Assembly (NCBI GenBank): GCA_905182455.1
Contig: CAJJBJ010000002.1
Span: forward strand, 62,001-126,000
Direction of reading: 5' to 3'
Length of the DNA: 64,000 bases
DNA from: an uncultured Planktomarina sp.
GTDB taxonomy: Bacteria > Pseudomonadota > Alphaproteobacteria > Rhodobacterales > Rhodobacteraceae
Below the pieces are notes generated by a model that saw nothing but the letters and a program-made list of their open reading frames with translations, did not search any database and was not told the origin of the DNA. Both the position numbers and the translations under genes were made by a program. Shown here piece after piece: positions 30,449-38,808 of this stretch; within the stretch, counting starts at the first letter, position 1, and each line of letters begins with the position of its first letter.

Positions 30449-31372
30449 ATGACCATCAAGCTAATCATCGATACGGACCCTGGCATCGATGATGCCATGG
30501 CTCTGTTTTATGCGATTGCAGATCCTGAGGTTGACCTCCTGGCTCTGACCACAGTGTTTGGCAATGTGACCACCCCACAAGCCACCCGCAATGCATTGTT
30601 TCTGCTGGAAACGGCAGGCGTTAATATTCCTGTGGCGGAGGGTTTGTCAAAACCGCGTGAACTTCCCGCCTATCCCCCAAGTTCGCATGTGCACGGAGCG
30701 GAAGGCTTTGGGACGCTGGACGTGCCCACACCACAGGGGAAGGCCGTTTCTGAAACTGCGCCAGAGTTTTTGGTGCGGATGGCGCGCGCATATAAAGGTG
30801 AGCTGGTTCTGTGTCCCATTGGCCCTCTGACCAATATTGCCGCAGCAATGGATCTCGACCCAGAGTTCTGCCGCAACCTAAAACGGATGGTGATCATGGG
30901 CGGCAGCCTGCGGGCTGGCGGCAATATAACCCCGGCGGCTGAGGCCAATATTTATCATGACCCACATGCGGCTGATTTTGTGTTTAGCTATGGCTGCAAC
31001 ATCACCTTGGTGGGGCTGGATGTCACAAACCGTGTGATCTGCCCGCGCAGCTATTTTGCGCAATTGGCAGAGCAAAGCCCAAAGCTGGGCGGGCTGCTAC
31101 ACCAGATGGCGGAATTTTACATCGATTTTTATGAAACCGTGGGTAAATTCAACGGCTGCGGTATGCATGACCCATCGGCTTTGGTCGCCTGCGCTGCACC
31201 TAATCTGTTTGTCACCGAAGATCATCACCTTCGGGTGATTTGCAGCGGTGAGCGGTCTGGCGAGACGGTTTCAGACCCAAATCTCAGTTCGGAACCAGTC
31301 AAAGTCTGCGTGGATGTGGACATCGCGGCAGTGAAGAAAAAAATTTTTAAAAATGTTGCGAAACTTGCCTAA
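30449..31372 (+). CDS. Nucleoside hydrolase
   Basis: 307 residues. The calcium-binding DTDPGIDD near the N-terminus, the VMGGSLRAGGNITP segment and the catalytic His late in FNGCGMHDPSAL are all present. Hydrolyses ribonucleosides to base and ribose (inosine-uridine preferring type). It follows ychF by 24 bases. A second paralogue enters at the right end of the window. Confidence 0.93.
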   Translation: MTIKLIIDTDPGIDDAMALFYAIADPEVDLLALTTVFGNVTTPQATRNALFLLETAGVNIPVAEGLSKPRELPAYPPSSHVHGAEGFGTLDVPTPQGKAVSETAPEFLVRMARAYKGELVLCPIGPLTNIAAAMDLDPEFCRNLKRMVIMGGSLRAGGNITPAAEANIYHDPHAADFVFSYGCNITLVGLDVTNRVICPRSYFAQLAEQSPKLGGLLHQMAEFYIDFYETVGKFNGCGMHDPSALVACAAPNLFVTEDHHLRVICSGERSGETVSDPNLSSEPVKVCVDVDIAAVKKKIFKNVAKLA

Positions 31373-31415
31373 ATCCTGCTTGTCCCCGGCCCAACTCCCC
31401 GCTAGACGGGTCGAC

Positions 31416-31505
31416 GGAGACGTGGCCGAGTGGACGAAGGCGCTCCCCTGCTAAGGGAGTAAACGTGAAAGCGTTTCGTGGGTTCGAATCCCATCGTCTC
31501 TGCCA
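31416..31505 (+). tRNA. tRNA-Ser (GCT)
   Basis: 90 bases with an encoded CCA. Acceptor stem GGAGACG / CGTCTCT, anticodon stem CTCCC / GGGAG around loop CTGCTAA (anticodon GCT, reads AGC/AGU), a long variable arm (AAACGTGAAAGCGTTT), and T-loop GGTTCGAATCC. The D-arm GCCGAGTGGACGAAGGC is typical of tRNA-Ser. The sequence to its right is atypical, so this may be an old integration point, though no repeated 3' end was found. Confidence 0.96.
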
Positions 31506-31608
31506 GCCTCCCTTTATTGTCATAATAGACCAGTAAAACAAAGGGGTTTGGTGGAGGGTACTAAATGTCCGGTAGTACCACGTTTTCGCCACACGTTAGG
31601 TTGCACCA

Positions 31609-31767
31609 CTACCTATTCCTCGACTCGGCAATCAGCATGTTGACTACTTTGGATAGGCTGAGGTCTAATTTATCCTTCAGCTTGTAGGTGTATTCTCTGT
31701 TGATCTCTGTGAACGCTATGCGTGCCCTGTTACGAGGATCACCAGTTATTTGATAATTGGCTGACAC
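31609..31767 (-). CDS. 52-residue basic protein, possible ribbon-helix-helix
   Basis: A GTG-start ORF on the minus strand. The sequence looks protein-like: TGDPRNRARIAFTEIN, then YKLKDKLDLSLSKVV and NMLIAESRNR. A beta-like segment followed by two helices with SLSKVV between is reminiscent of Arc/CopG-type DNA-binding proteins, but the match is by eye. No good ribosome site is seen, so it may be the remnant of a longer gene. It lies in the unusual stretch after tRNA-Ser. Confidence 0.3.
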   Translation of the reverse strand: MSANYQITGDPRNRARIAFTEINREYTYKLKDKLDLSLSKVVNMLIAESRNR

Positions 31768-31888
31768 ATTCGTACTCTATGCATTGGATGTGGCACCTTT
31801 TTGGGTCGCACTCGTGGTGGGGATTTTGGGATACGTCTTGAGCATCGTCGCAAGACAATACTTCCCCAGTCAAAACGACAAAAAATGA
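31757..31888 (+). other. Possible 43-residue membrane peptide or gene remnant
   Basis: A TTG-start frame with one strong membrane helix (VAPFWVALVVGILGYVLSIV) followed by RQYFPSQNDKK and a stop. This looks like the C-terminal end of a membrane protein. It overlaps the start of the small minus-strand ORF by 11 bases. No upstream part of the same protein is visible before the stops at 31751-31756. Could be a relic. Confidence 0.25.
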
Positions 31889-31971
31889 ATCACTTGTGTG
31901 GGTGGAAGGGGGTTATTTGTGCCCAAGAGTTCTTGACCTACGCGGTCAGATACACATTAGTATTAAAGTGC

Positions 31972-32109
31972 TCAACACATAAGCCATATGACCAAGCAGG
32001 TGACGGCAACACCCTTAATAAAAGAAACCCAATAAAGGGTGTATTGGCTCCAGCCCAACGCAAGACGCATGCGTTCGACCATGTTGCTGTGCCATTTGAG
32101 AAGTTTCAT
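31972..32109 (-). CDS. 45-residue single-helix membrane protein
   Basis: ATG at 32109 preceded by AGGAGA with a 6-base spacer, a strong ribosome site for this genome. The N-terminus is basic and amphipathic (MKLLKWHSNMVERMRLALGW). A hydrophobic helix (WVSFIKGVAVTCLVIWLMC) ends the protein. No family recognised. The good ribosome site makes it the best supported of the small ORFs in this region. Confidence 0.45.
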   Translation of the reverse strand: MKLLKWHSNMVERMRLALGWSQYTLYWVSFIKGVAVTCLVIWLMC

Positions 32110-32141
32110 CGGATTTCTCCTAATACTACTTATATCTCCAC

Positions 32142-32552
32142 TTACTTTTTGGGTGGCCGTTTGTCGAATGCCGGAATCTCGCTTGGGATATGATGGTAGG
32201 CCTGCTTATCACAGGTGAAGATTGCCGCTTTGGCTTGATAGTCTCCCGGGTAATCTAAGGTACCAACTTTTACGATCATTGAATTGGGGCGGGACGGGCT
32301 TTGGCTGCCGATGGCAGTGCCGCAGCTTGAGCAAAAATGTCGTGTGACTGGGGTTTCCAAATCGGAGCGCGCAAAGGTTGTCGTCACTCCTTTGGTATAT
32401 CTGAAGTCAGTTTCAGCGAAGACAACCACGATATTGGCGTTCCCGCCGGTGATATACTGGCACTCTCTGCAATGGCATTGAAACGCCGCTTCCTGTGGGC
32501 CTATGACCTCAAAGCGAATTTCACCACAGTAACACCCACCTGTTACCATCAT
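32142..32552 (-). CDS. GFA family (glutathione-dependent formaldehyde-activating-like) protein
   Basis: 136 residues. The zinc-binding cysteines are all present: GGCYCGEIRFE, CHCRECQ and FCSSCGTAIG. The family binds zinc and glutathione-like adducts; many members have no known reaction, so formaldehyde activation should not be assumed. GGGAGA lies six bases before the first ATG. It stands alone in the variable region. Confidence 0.88.
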   Translation of the reverse strand: MMVTGGCYCGEIRFEVIGPQEAAFQCHCRECQYITGGNANIVVVFAETDFRYTKGVTTTFARSDLETPVTRHFCSSCGTAIGSQSPSRPNSMIVKVGTLDYPGDYQAKAAIFTCDKQAYHHIPSEIPAFDKRPPKK

Positions 32553-32871
32553 CTGAAGTCTCCCATAAATTTTCTACGTTCTGGTGAAGCTTAGCCTATG
32601 TGTAGGCGACTGGCAAAAGTATTGGTAACTTTAACGGGACGTCGTGATTGTTGGGGGATTAGCCTCCACCACAGGCGCGCGCCTCGGTGAATACCATTAT
32701 TAATTTGCCTAATGTGGAAACTGTATTATCATAGTGAATGTTTTTTTGCTCTCACCGCCGCCTTATCGTGTTTTGTCGCAACAGCTAAAGCCGAAGTGTC
32801 CTATCCGTGTATCGAGCTGGACCGAGTGTCTGTATCGGCGGAGGGGCGGATGAGCCCTGCTTTTCTGGGGC
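32553..32871. other. Gap with no convincing gene; possible deletion junction
   Basis: An ATG frame at 32712 gives a signal-peptide-like start (MWKLYYHSECFFALTAALS) and runs into the next gene in the wrong frame. No family is seen. The region directly joins a 5'-truncated dehydrogenase, so it is probably unrelated DNA brought next to it by deletion or insertion. Confidence 0.4.
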
Positions 32872-33228
32872 GTGGCCGATTTTTTATCACTGCATTGTCC
32901 GGCTACGGCGGAGACCACCAACCTGATGAACGCAGAGCGTTTTGCCTTGTTGCCTCAAGGTGCTGTGATTGTGAATTCAGCGCGTGGCGCCCTCATTGAT
33001 GAGACTGCTTTGATGGCGACACTTAGCGCGGGACACGTGGCGGCAGCAGGTTTGGATTGTTTCCAGAACGAACCGGGTGGAAATCCAGCATTTAGCGGCT
33101 ATGATAACATTTTTATGTTGCCCCATATTGGCAGTGCGACGAAGCAAACACGTGACGCAATGGGGTTTCGCGCCCTGGACAATCTCGATGCATTCTTTGC
33201 AGGACAAACCCCATACGATACCCTGTAA
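32872..33228 (+). pseudogene. D-isomer-specific 2-hydroxyacid dehydrogenase, C-terminal third only
   Basis: 118 residues beginning in ADFLSLHCPATAETTNLM, then the conserved GAVIVNSARGALIDE and late PHIGSAT with the catalytic His. The complete enzyme is about 320 residues, so the first two thirds, with the substrate domain and the Rossmann motif, are missing. The apparent start is an internal GTG. It ends 17 bases before an intact beta-hydroxyacid dehydrogenase gene, which suggests both once formed a glyoxylate or hydroxypyruvate reductase unit (inference). Confidence 0.85.
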
Positions 33229-33245
33229 CTCAAATGGACAAATCA

Positions 33246-34115
33246 ATGACAAAAATCACATTCCTAGGCCTTGGCGTAATGGGCTATCCTATGGCGGGGC
33301 ATCTCGTGGCTGCAGGCCATTCGGTCACTGTTTACAATCGCACCACGGCGAAGGCTGAAGCGTGGGTTGCACAGCACGGTGGCGCCTTGGGCAAAACCCC
33401 GGCTGACGCTGCCGAAGGTTCTGAAATGGTCATGGCCTGCGTTGGCAATGACGATGATCTGCGGTCTGTCTGCTTGGGCCCTGATGGAGCCTTTGCCTCG
33501 ATGTCAGAAGGCAGTATCTTTGTGGATCATACCACCGTATCGGCAGCGGTCACCCGTGAGCTTTATGAATCTGCAAAAGCCAAGGGCATTTCCTTTGTGG
33601 ATGCGCCGGTTTCTGGCGGACAAGCAGGCGCGGAGAATGGGCAATTGTCCATCATGTGCGGCGGCGATCAAGAAGATTACGATTGGGCAGAACCAGTCAT
33701 GAATGTGTACTCTAAGCTGTGCCGCCGGATTGGTGATAGCGGTTCAGGCCAAATGACCAAAATGTGCAACCAAATCGCTATTGCGGGCCTGGTTCAGGGC
33801 TTGGCGGAAGCGATGCATTTTGCCTCCAAAGCCGGTCTTGATGGTGCTGCTGTGATTGAAGTGATCAGCCAAGGGGCCGCCGGCAGCTGGCAAATGTCAA
33901 ATCGCTATGAAACCATGCTGGATGATCATTTTGAACATGGCTTTGCCGTTGACTGGATGCGCAAGGACTTGGGCATTTGCTTGGCCACAGCTGATGAGAA
34001 TGGTGCAAGCCTGCCGGTCACTGCTTTGGTTGATCAATTCTACAAAGATGTTCAGAAATTGGGCGGTGGCCGTTGGGACACCTCATCGTTGTTTAAACGC
34101 CTGCAAATGTTATAA
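33246..34115 (+). CDS. Beta-hydroxyacid dehydrogenase (3-hydroxyisobutyrate dehydrogenase/tartronate semialdehyde reductase type)
   Basis: 289 residues. Rossmann GLGVMGYPMAGHL, substrate-site DAPVSGGQAGAENG, and catalytic Lys in SGQMTKMCNQ. The signature fits both 3-hydroxyisobutyrate dehydrogenase and 2-hydroxy-3-oxopropionate reductase; sequence alone does not choose. The start at 33246 gives the family N-terminus MTKITFLG; an ATG at 33234 is possible. Full length, in contrast to the broken gene just upstream. Confidence 0.88.
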   Translation: MTKITFLGLGVMGYPMAGHLVAAGHSVTVYNRTTAKAEAWVAQHGGALGKTPADAAEGSEMVMACVGNDDDLRSVCLGPDGAFASMSEGSIFVDHTTVSAAVTRELYESAKAKGISFVDAPVSGGQAGAENGQLSIMCGGDQEDYDWAEPVMNVYSKLCRRIGDSGSGQMTKMCNQIAIAGLVQGLAEAMHFASKAGLDGAAVIEVISQGAAGSWQMSNRYETMLDDHFEHGFAVDWMRKDLGICLATADENGASLPVTALVDQFYKDVQKLGGGRWDTSSLFKRLQML

Positions 34116-34128
34116 ATAAACACTATTG

Positions 34129-34158
34129 ACCAAGGGCTGGGATACCCGCGCTCTTGGT
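34129..34158 (+). terminator. Hairpin after the beta-hydroxyacid dehydrogenase gene
   Basis: ACCAAGGGC / GCTCTTGGT form a 9-base stem with one G-T pair and a 12-base loop, 14 bases after the stop. The following T tract is poor. The remaining bases to 34341 hold no gene that I can see. Confidence 0.4.
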
Positions 34159-34341
34159 TGCTCTATATCTATCTACCTTTATACGACACTGGATAAAGCA
34201 ATATAGAGTGGCAATCCCAAGGTGAGGTTGAACGGGAAGGCAACCCTAACGACAGCGATAGATATATGCCAGATTTGGCTTGTGGCGCGCGAATAAAATA
34301 TCCGTGATTTTGATCAAGGATTGCGCAGTGAGAGGTTGAAT

Positions 34342-34826
34342 ATGATCATTTTAATCCCGGAAGATCACTTCAGCATGTATCATACGGCATTGTTTGAGGG
34401 GAAGTTTTGGGTGGCATCTGCCTTAGATTATTTGCAAGACAGCCACGCTGAAAATCTGAAATTTTAAGATTTGCACGAACAAACGTTTTTGACCCTCGGA
34501 CCAAACACAGATTGTTTCATATGGTGGCGATGCTGGCCTGTAGCGCAGGGGGGCGGGTGTTGGATGAATATGAAGGCACAAGCTTGGCTGCCATTCGGCT
34601 TATGGCCGCCACGTGTGCAGGCATTGCGATCCTTCCACAGATCTACGCCATGACAGAGGCCCGCCGCACAAAGCGTGTCTTGATCCGGCACCTCAAAGAC
34701 TCTGATGCCCGCCGCTCTATTACGTTGATTCAGCCTCATTCCTATGAACCACGCGCTGACAGCACAGCGCTTGCTGAGGTCTTGTTGAGCGCGGCAGCTC
34801 ATTTTAGGATGCGCTTAACTGGGTAG
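34342..34826 (+). pseudogene. LysR-type regulator remnant (effector-domain end)
   Basis: The stretch from about 34557 reads DEYEGTSLAAIRLMAATCAGIAILPQIYA, the C-terminal part of an OxyR-like effector domain. Upstream, a short separate frame (IILIPEDHF) may be an earlier piece of the same domain, but it is stopped at 34466 and out of register. The DNA-binding helix is absent. It is convergent with the SoxT-type gene. Best read as a decayed regulator, not a working gene. Confidence 0.65.
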
Positions 34827-34843
34827 CAATGCTCTGGATGGTG

Positions 34844-35906
34844 TTAATGGGCGTCAACAGCCGTGAGATTGCTCAGGCCCTTCGGGTGAAATATATATTG
34901 AGCCAGCAACCCACCTGCTGCTATGGACGCCAAGGCCAACAAGGCGGCGATGCTGAGTGTTGGAACACCGGCAAGCCCGGCGCCAACAGTACACCCACCC
35001 GCCAAAACTCCGCCCACGCCCATCAGGGACGCGCCCAGAAAATATCGGCGGGTTTGGCCAGGTGTTTCGAAAGTCTGCCAGCTAAACTCACCTTTGCTCA
35101 CAGCGGCCAATGCCGCGCCGGTCACAACGCCCAAGATCAAGCCAACACCAAAGCCGGCAGGGATTGAGGAGGAGGCGATAGACCAAAACAACAGATCGGC
35201 CATGGGAGAGGTGAAGGACAGGGACTGCATCACAATCGGGTCAAATTCATCTTGCAAAATAAAGCCGGTTCCTACCCAAGCGGCAGGCACCAGAAGCCCC
35301 AAAACCACCGCCAAGACGCCCGAGCGCCAGTTGATGCCGGACTTAAAGGCAAATGCAAATGCTGCCAGAGTCAAGGCGCCAGCCCAAAATTCTGCACCAC
35401 CTGGCAAATCAGCCAAGGAGGCCGTCTCGCCCAAAGGCACTGTCACTGACCCGAGCCAGACCCGAACCGGCGCAAGCACGCCTTTTAATGTGGCATGAGC
35501 AAGGACAGCAAAGACGATAATGACCGTCAAAGAGCGCAGATTGCCGGTGCCGGCCAATACGGTCAGACGTGAGATACAACCGTGGGTGAGCACCATGCCT
35601 ATGCCGAATATCAAGCCGCCAGTTAGAATAGCTAGAATAGGCAATTCTTGTGCAAATAATCTGTGTTCCTCGAACGATATATAGCCGTTTCGCAACCAAA
35701 ACCTGGGTGCCGAGCAGAGCCGCGCCGAGGGCGGTAAACCAGACTCCGCGCGCAACGGGTTTGCTGTCTTGGTCGCCTACAACTGCACTGCGGAAGCAAA
35801 ACTTGAGGTGCTGGGCAAGCGCGCCGAACATGACACCGATGATGAGGGCAAAGGCAACGGATACCTGCATTGGGGTCACGGTTTCAAAACCAAACTGTTC
35901 AAACAT
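34844..35906 (-). pseudogene. YeeE/YedE (SoxT-type) sulfur transporter, split by a frameshift
   Basis: About 353 residues if mended, with many membrane helices. It carries the family's Cys-containing turns (LKFCFRS, THGCISR and GGCTVGAG). YeeE/YedE proteins import thiosulfate or related sulfur compounds; two such genes next to soxR are called SoxT in other bacteria. The first frame reads well to GTQVLVA, then garbles; the second resumes with NGYISFEEHRLFAQ. Removing one A from the AAA run near 35691-35693 (coding strand) gives VLVANGYIS. Length is 3n+1. Probably functional if the base is an error. Confidence 0.82.
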
Positions 35907-36144
35907 ATCAATAGCACCTTTTTAGTTTGCGTTTAAGAGCGGCTTTGACATTGAAACTTGGAACGCGCAAATCCTCGGCGCCCGATATTGTTCCGAAAGG
36001 CTCTGCTGTGTTGGAATATTGTTCTGGTTTGTTAGGTAGCGCTGGGACCAGCTTTGGCGGTCCGTGAACCAGACAGGATTTTGATCTTAAATTGCAGGTT
36101 GTACGATAATGCGGTTGTACATCAACCGATGGGGCTGTTGCGGA

Positions 36145-37200
36145 TCAGCCGATGTTGCGGAAGCCTTGAATGAGCTGACGTAGTCCAATGGCTGCACCCA
36201 GCATAATACAGATCAGCGTGACCGGGGCGCTGTAGGCCAATACGGAAAACGCCGATAGACCCTGTCCGATACTACAGCCGAGAGCCAAAACAGAACCAAC
36301 GCCCATGGCGGCTGCTCCAAAAATTTGGCGGCCCAATTCGCGTGGGTCATCACAGGCTTCCCACCGGAAGTGTCCTTTGACCAAGCTGCCAAGCAATGAG
36401 CCAATCAAAACGCCCAAAACGGAACCTGTGGCAAAGCTGACGGAGTTGCCTGAGGCGGTCATCAAATACAACAGGCTTTCCCCGATAGGGGCTGAAAACG
36501 AATGGGAAACCACTGGTAAGCCCTCAAAACCGTTGCTGGCCACCCATTGCGTGCCAACCCAACCCGAGGTGATGACAAGCCCTACAACAGCCCCCCAAAG
36601 TACCGAGGACTTTGAGCGCAACATGGGGGCACTTGCAAGTGAGATGATGATGAAAATCAGCCCAATCGTTGCGCCGATTGCGGTGACGGATAGCCCTGAA
36701 ACCCCAGAGAGTGTAGCCGGAATACTGGGGGTGTTGAGAGCCGGCATTCCCGCGCCAAAGGTCCAGATCCGCAGATAGGCCAAGGGGCCACTGATAGTGA
36801 TATAGGCCGAGAGCCCCATCACCATGACAATCATAAAGGCCCTTATATCGCCACCGCCTAGACGGGCTAGCGCGCCGTAGCCACAATTGCCCGCTAAGGC
36901 CATGCCATAACCAAACAGTAATCCGCCAAAAATATTGGCCCATGGGTTCCAAGCGACGGAGAGATACAGCGTTGCACTCAGATCAATATACCCCAGAGCT
37001 GAAAGCCCATAGGTGCTTAAAATTGCCATGCCAATGGCGATGCCCCACATGCGCAGACGCACCGCATTGCTGCCGTAATAGATGTCTTCGAGAGCCCCAA
37101 GTGTGCAAAATCGGCCAAGGCGTGCAGCCAGGCCCAACACAATACCGCCAAACATCCCCACAAATGCAACAAGCGAGGTTTCAGGCAGCAAATCCAACAT
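36145..37200 (-). CDS. YeeE/YedE (SoxT-type) sulfur transporter
   Basis: 351 residues with about nine or ten membrane helices. Conserved Cys turns are LGRFCTLGA, AGNCGYGA and LGCSIGQG. Paralogue of the neighbouring transporter; the two may form a pair for thiosulfate or sulfane-sulfur uptake. It follows soxR by nine bases, so it shares its transcript and likely signals or supplies sulfur for SoxR control (inference from studies of SoxT in related organisms). Confidence 0.85.
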   Translation of the reverse strand: MLDLLPETSLVAFVGMFGGIVLGLAARLGRFCTLGALEDIYYGSNAVRLRMWGIAIGMAILSTYGLSALGYIDLSATLYLSVAWNPWANIFGGLLFGYGMALAGNCGYGALARLGGGDIRAFMIVMVMGLSAYITISGPLAYLRIWTFGAGMPALNTPSIPATLSGVSGLSVTAIGATIGLIFIIISLASAPMLRSKSSVLWGAVVGLVITSGWVGTQWVASNGFEGLPVVSHSFSAPIGESLLYLMTASGNSVSFATGSVLGVLIGSLLGSLVKGHFRWEACDDPRELGRQIFGAAAMGVGSVLALGCSIGQGLSAFSVLAYSAPVTLICIMLGAAIGLRQLIQGFRNIG

Positions 37201-37209
37201 TTTTGATCC

Positions 37210-37545
37210 TTAGGTTTCTCGACAAAATAGGTCGTAGACCACTTCCATGATCTGCGTTGAGCGATTGTCGCTCAGACTATAATAGATGATTTTACCTTCA
37301 CGGCGCGGTGTGACCAATCCCTCTAGACGCAAACGCGACAACTGCTGTGATACAGCCGCTTGACGTGCGGAGAGTAATTCTTCGAGATCTGTGACAGATT
37401 TTTCGCCAGAGGCCAGATAACATAGGATCATCAACCGCCCCTCATGGCTAATGGCCTTGAGAAAATTGGCAGCTTTGATGGCATTACCTGCCATTTTATC
37501 CATGTCTTCTGGACACATGTTCTTGTCAAAAACGGGTAGGGTCAT
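37210..37545 (-). CDS. soxR: ArsR-family sulfur-sensing repressor SoxR
   Basis: 111 residues. Winged helix with recognition region LLSARQAAVSQQLSRLRLEGL. Cysteines at 11, 42 (LMILCYLASGE) and 108 (YDLFCRET) line up with Cys9, 41 and 107 of the persulfide sensor SqrR, where the latter two form the sensing link. It should bind sites between soxS-soxV and soxW-soxX and release on sulfide or polysulfide. Transcribed with the SoxT-type genes; soxS is on the same strand 77 bases upstream. Confidence 0.93.
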   Translation of the reverse strand: MTLPVFDKNMCPEDMDKMAGNAIKAANFLKAISHEGRLMILCYLASGEKSVTDLEELLSARQAAVSQQLSRLRLEGLVTPRREGKIIYYSLSDNRSTQIMEVVYDLFCRET

Positions 37546-37622
37546 TTGATTTACGCCATCTGGTTATAATTCTTCGGACATTTCATCGCACAAACCGGTG
37601 TCTAAGGTCAATAAAACTCATA

Positions 37623-37982
37623 TTATTTGACCCAAGGTAGCTTTGCGTCATTAATCATTTGCGTCAGTAATCCCCAAAAGAAATCTTCTCCTGGATAGCC
37701 TTCAAGCCGCGCGGCCTCGGCGCCATCCACCATCAGCACGAAGGTTGGAGTAAAATGTAGCCGGCGCGCAAAAGTCAGGCCCTCGGGTGGCGTGGCGCGG
37801 ATATTCAATCTTTGCAGAGGGGCAGTGCGCCCTTCAGGGGTCTTAGGATAGATTGGGCCAATTTCATCGTTCCAGCGCACACACCACATGCAGCCTGCTT
37901 CCTCAACCATGATCAGGCGCGTTTCAGCCTGAATCGGGAGAAAAACAAAACATAGAATGAGTGCGAGAGCTTTGAGCCACAT
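37623..37982 (-). CDS. soxS: Periplasmic thioredoxin SoxS
   Basis: 119 residues with a signal peptide (MWLKALALILCFVFLPIQAE) and a CxxC site in EEAGCMWCVRWN. SoxS keeps the SoxY carrier Cys active by reducing it in Paracoccus. Divergent from soxV, sharing a 65-base regulatory gap. Confidence 0.93.
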   Translation of the reverse strand: MWLKALALILCFVFLPIQAETRLIMVEEAGCMWCVRWNDEIGPIYPKTPEGRTAPLQRLNIRATPPEGLTFARRLHFTPTFVLMVDGAEAARLEGYPGEDFFWGLLTQMINDAKLPWVK

Positions 37983-38001
37983 TTATAAATTGACCTTTCG
38001 T

Positions 38002-38038
38002 ATTCATGAATTGTAATGTGAATTTGTAGAATTACAAT
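38002..38038. promoter_or_regulatory. Candidate SoxR operator in the soxS-soxV gap
   Basis: Two inverted repeats: ATTCATGAAT (38002-38011), and ATTGTAAT / ATTACAAT (38010-38017 and 38031-38038) with a 13-base spacer. Neither is an exact ATTC-N8-GAAT, but the site lies exactly where SoxR binds in Paracoccus. Confidence 0.45.
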
Positions 38039-38047
38039 ATAGGGCGC

Positions 38048-38794
38048 ATGCGCATGTTCGATATTTCTATTATTTCTGCATTATTTGCAGGTCTACTGTC
38101 TTTTGCTTCGCCCTGTGTACTGCCGATTGTTCCCTTTTATCTGAGCTATTTAGCCGGGGTGGGCATGAACCAAATCAACAGTGACGCGCAGATTGATTCG
38201 GCTACGCGGCGGCGGGCCGTTTTGGCGGCCACTATTTTTGCCGCTGGTGTTATCACAATCTTTATGGGGCTGGGGGCTGCGGCCACGACCTTTGGGCAGG
38301 TGGTTCGGGAGTATTTCGATATCCTGCGATGGATCGCAGCGGCGGTGATCATCCTTATGGGGCTGCATTTTCTGGGAGCCATCAAGATTGCAGTGCTCTA
38401 TCGCCAGGTGAGTTTTGACACTGGTAAAATGTCAAAGCTGAGCTTGCTGGGCTCCTATGTGATGGGGCTGGCGTTTGCCTTTGGTTGGACGCCTTGCGTC
38501 GGTCCGGTGCTGGCCGCCATTCTGTTCACGGCTGCGGGTGCTGAGTCTGCGCTCAACGGGGCATTGCTGCTATTGGCCTATGGGCTGGGAATGACCTTAC
38601 CCTTCATTGTGGCGGCTTTCTTTATTGCGCCTTTCATGCGGTGGATGGCTAAATTTAGACGCCATCTTGGCATGGTCGAAAAGGTGATGGGCGCGTTTTT
38701 GATTTTATTTGGGCTGTTAATTGCGACAAATTCGATGAATTATATCGCGCAATGGATGTTAGAACTGGTGCCTAATTTTAGTATTTTAGGCTGA
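38048..38794 (+). CDS. soxV: CcdA-like thiol transporter SoxV
   Basis: 248 residues, six membrane helices. The paired Cys sites are SFASPCVLPIVPFY and FGWTPCVGPVL, as in CcdA/DsbD-beta. It moves reducing power across the membrane to SoxW and SoxS. Its stop touches the next frame's first ATG. Confidence 0.95.
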   Translation: MRMFDISIISALFAGLLSFASPCVLPIVPFYLSYLAGVGMNQINSDAQIDSATRRRAVLAATIFAAGVITIFMGLGAAATTFGQVVREYFDILRWIAAAVIILMGLHFLGAIKIAVLYRQVSFDTGKMSKLSLLGSYVMGLAFAFGWTPCVGPVLAAILFTAAGAESALNGALLLLAYGLGMTLPFIVAAFFIAPFMRWMAKFRRHLGMVEKVMGAFLILFGLLIATNSMNYIAQWMLELVPNFSILG

Positions 38795-38808
38795 TGAAAG
38801 GAAAAATG

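Noticed and set aside
31801-32193. 130-residue plus-strand frame after tRNA-Ser
   Set aside because: No family-like segments or ribosome site; the opposite strand has a better small ORF with AGGAGA, and the end overlaps the GFA gene.
31416-34340. Integrative element with att repeat at tRNA-Ser
   Set aside because: I looked for a second copy of the tRNA 3' end and for an integrase and found neither. Only small ORFs and gene remnants remain.
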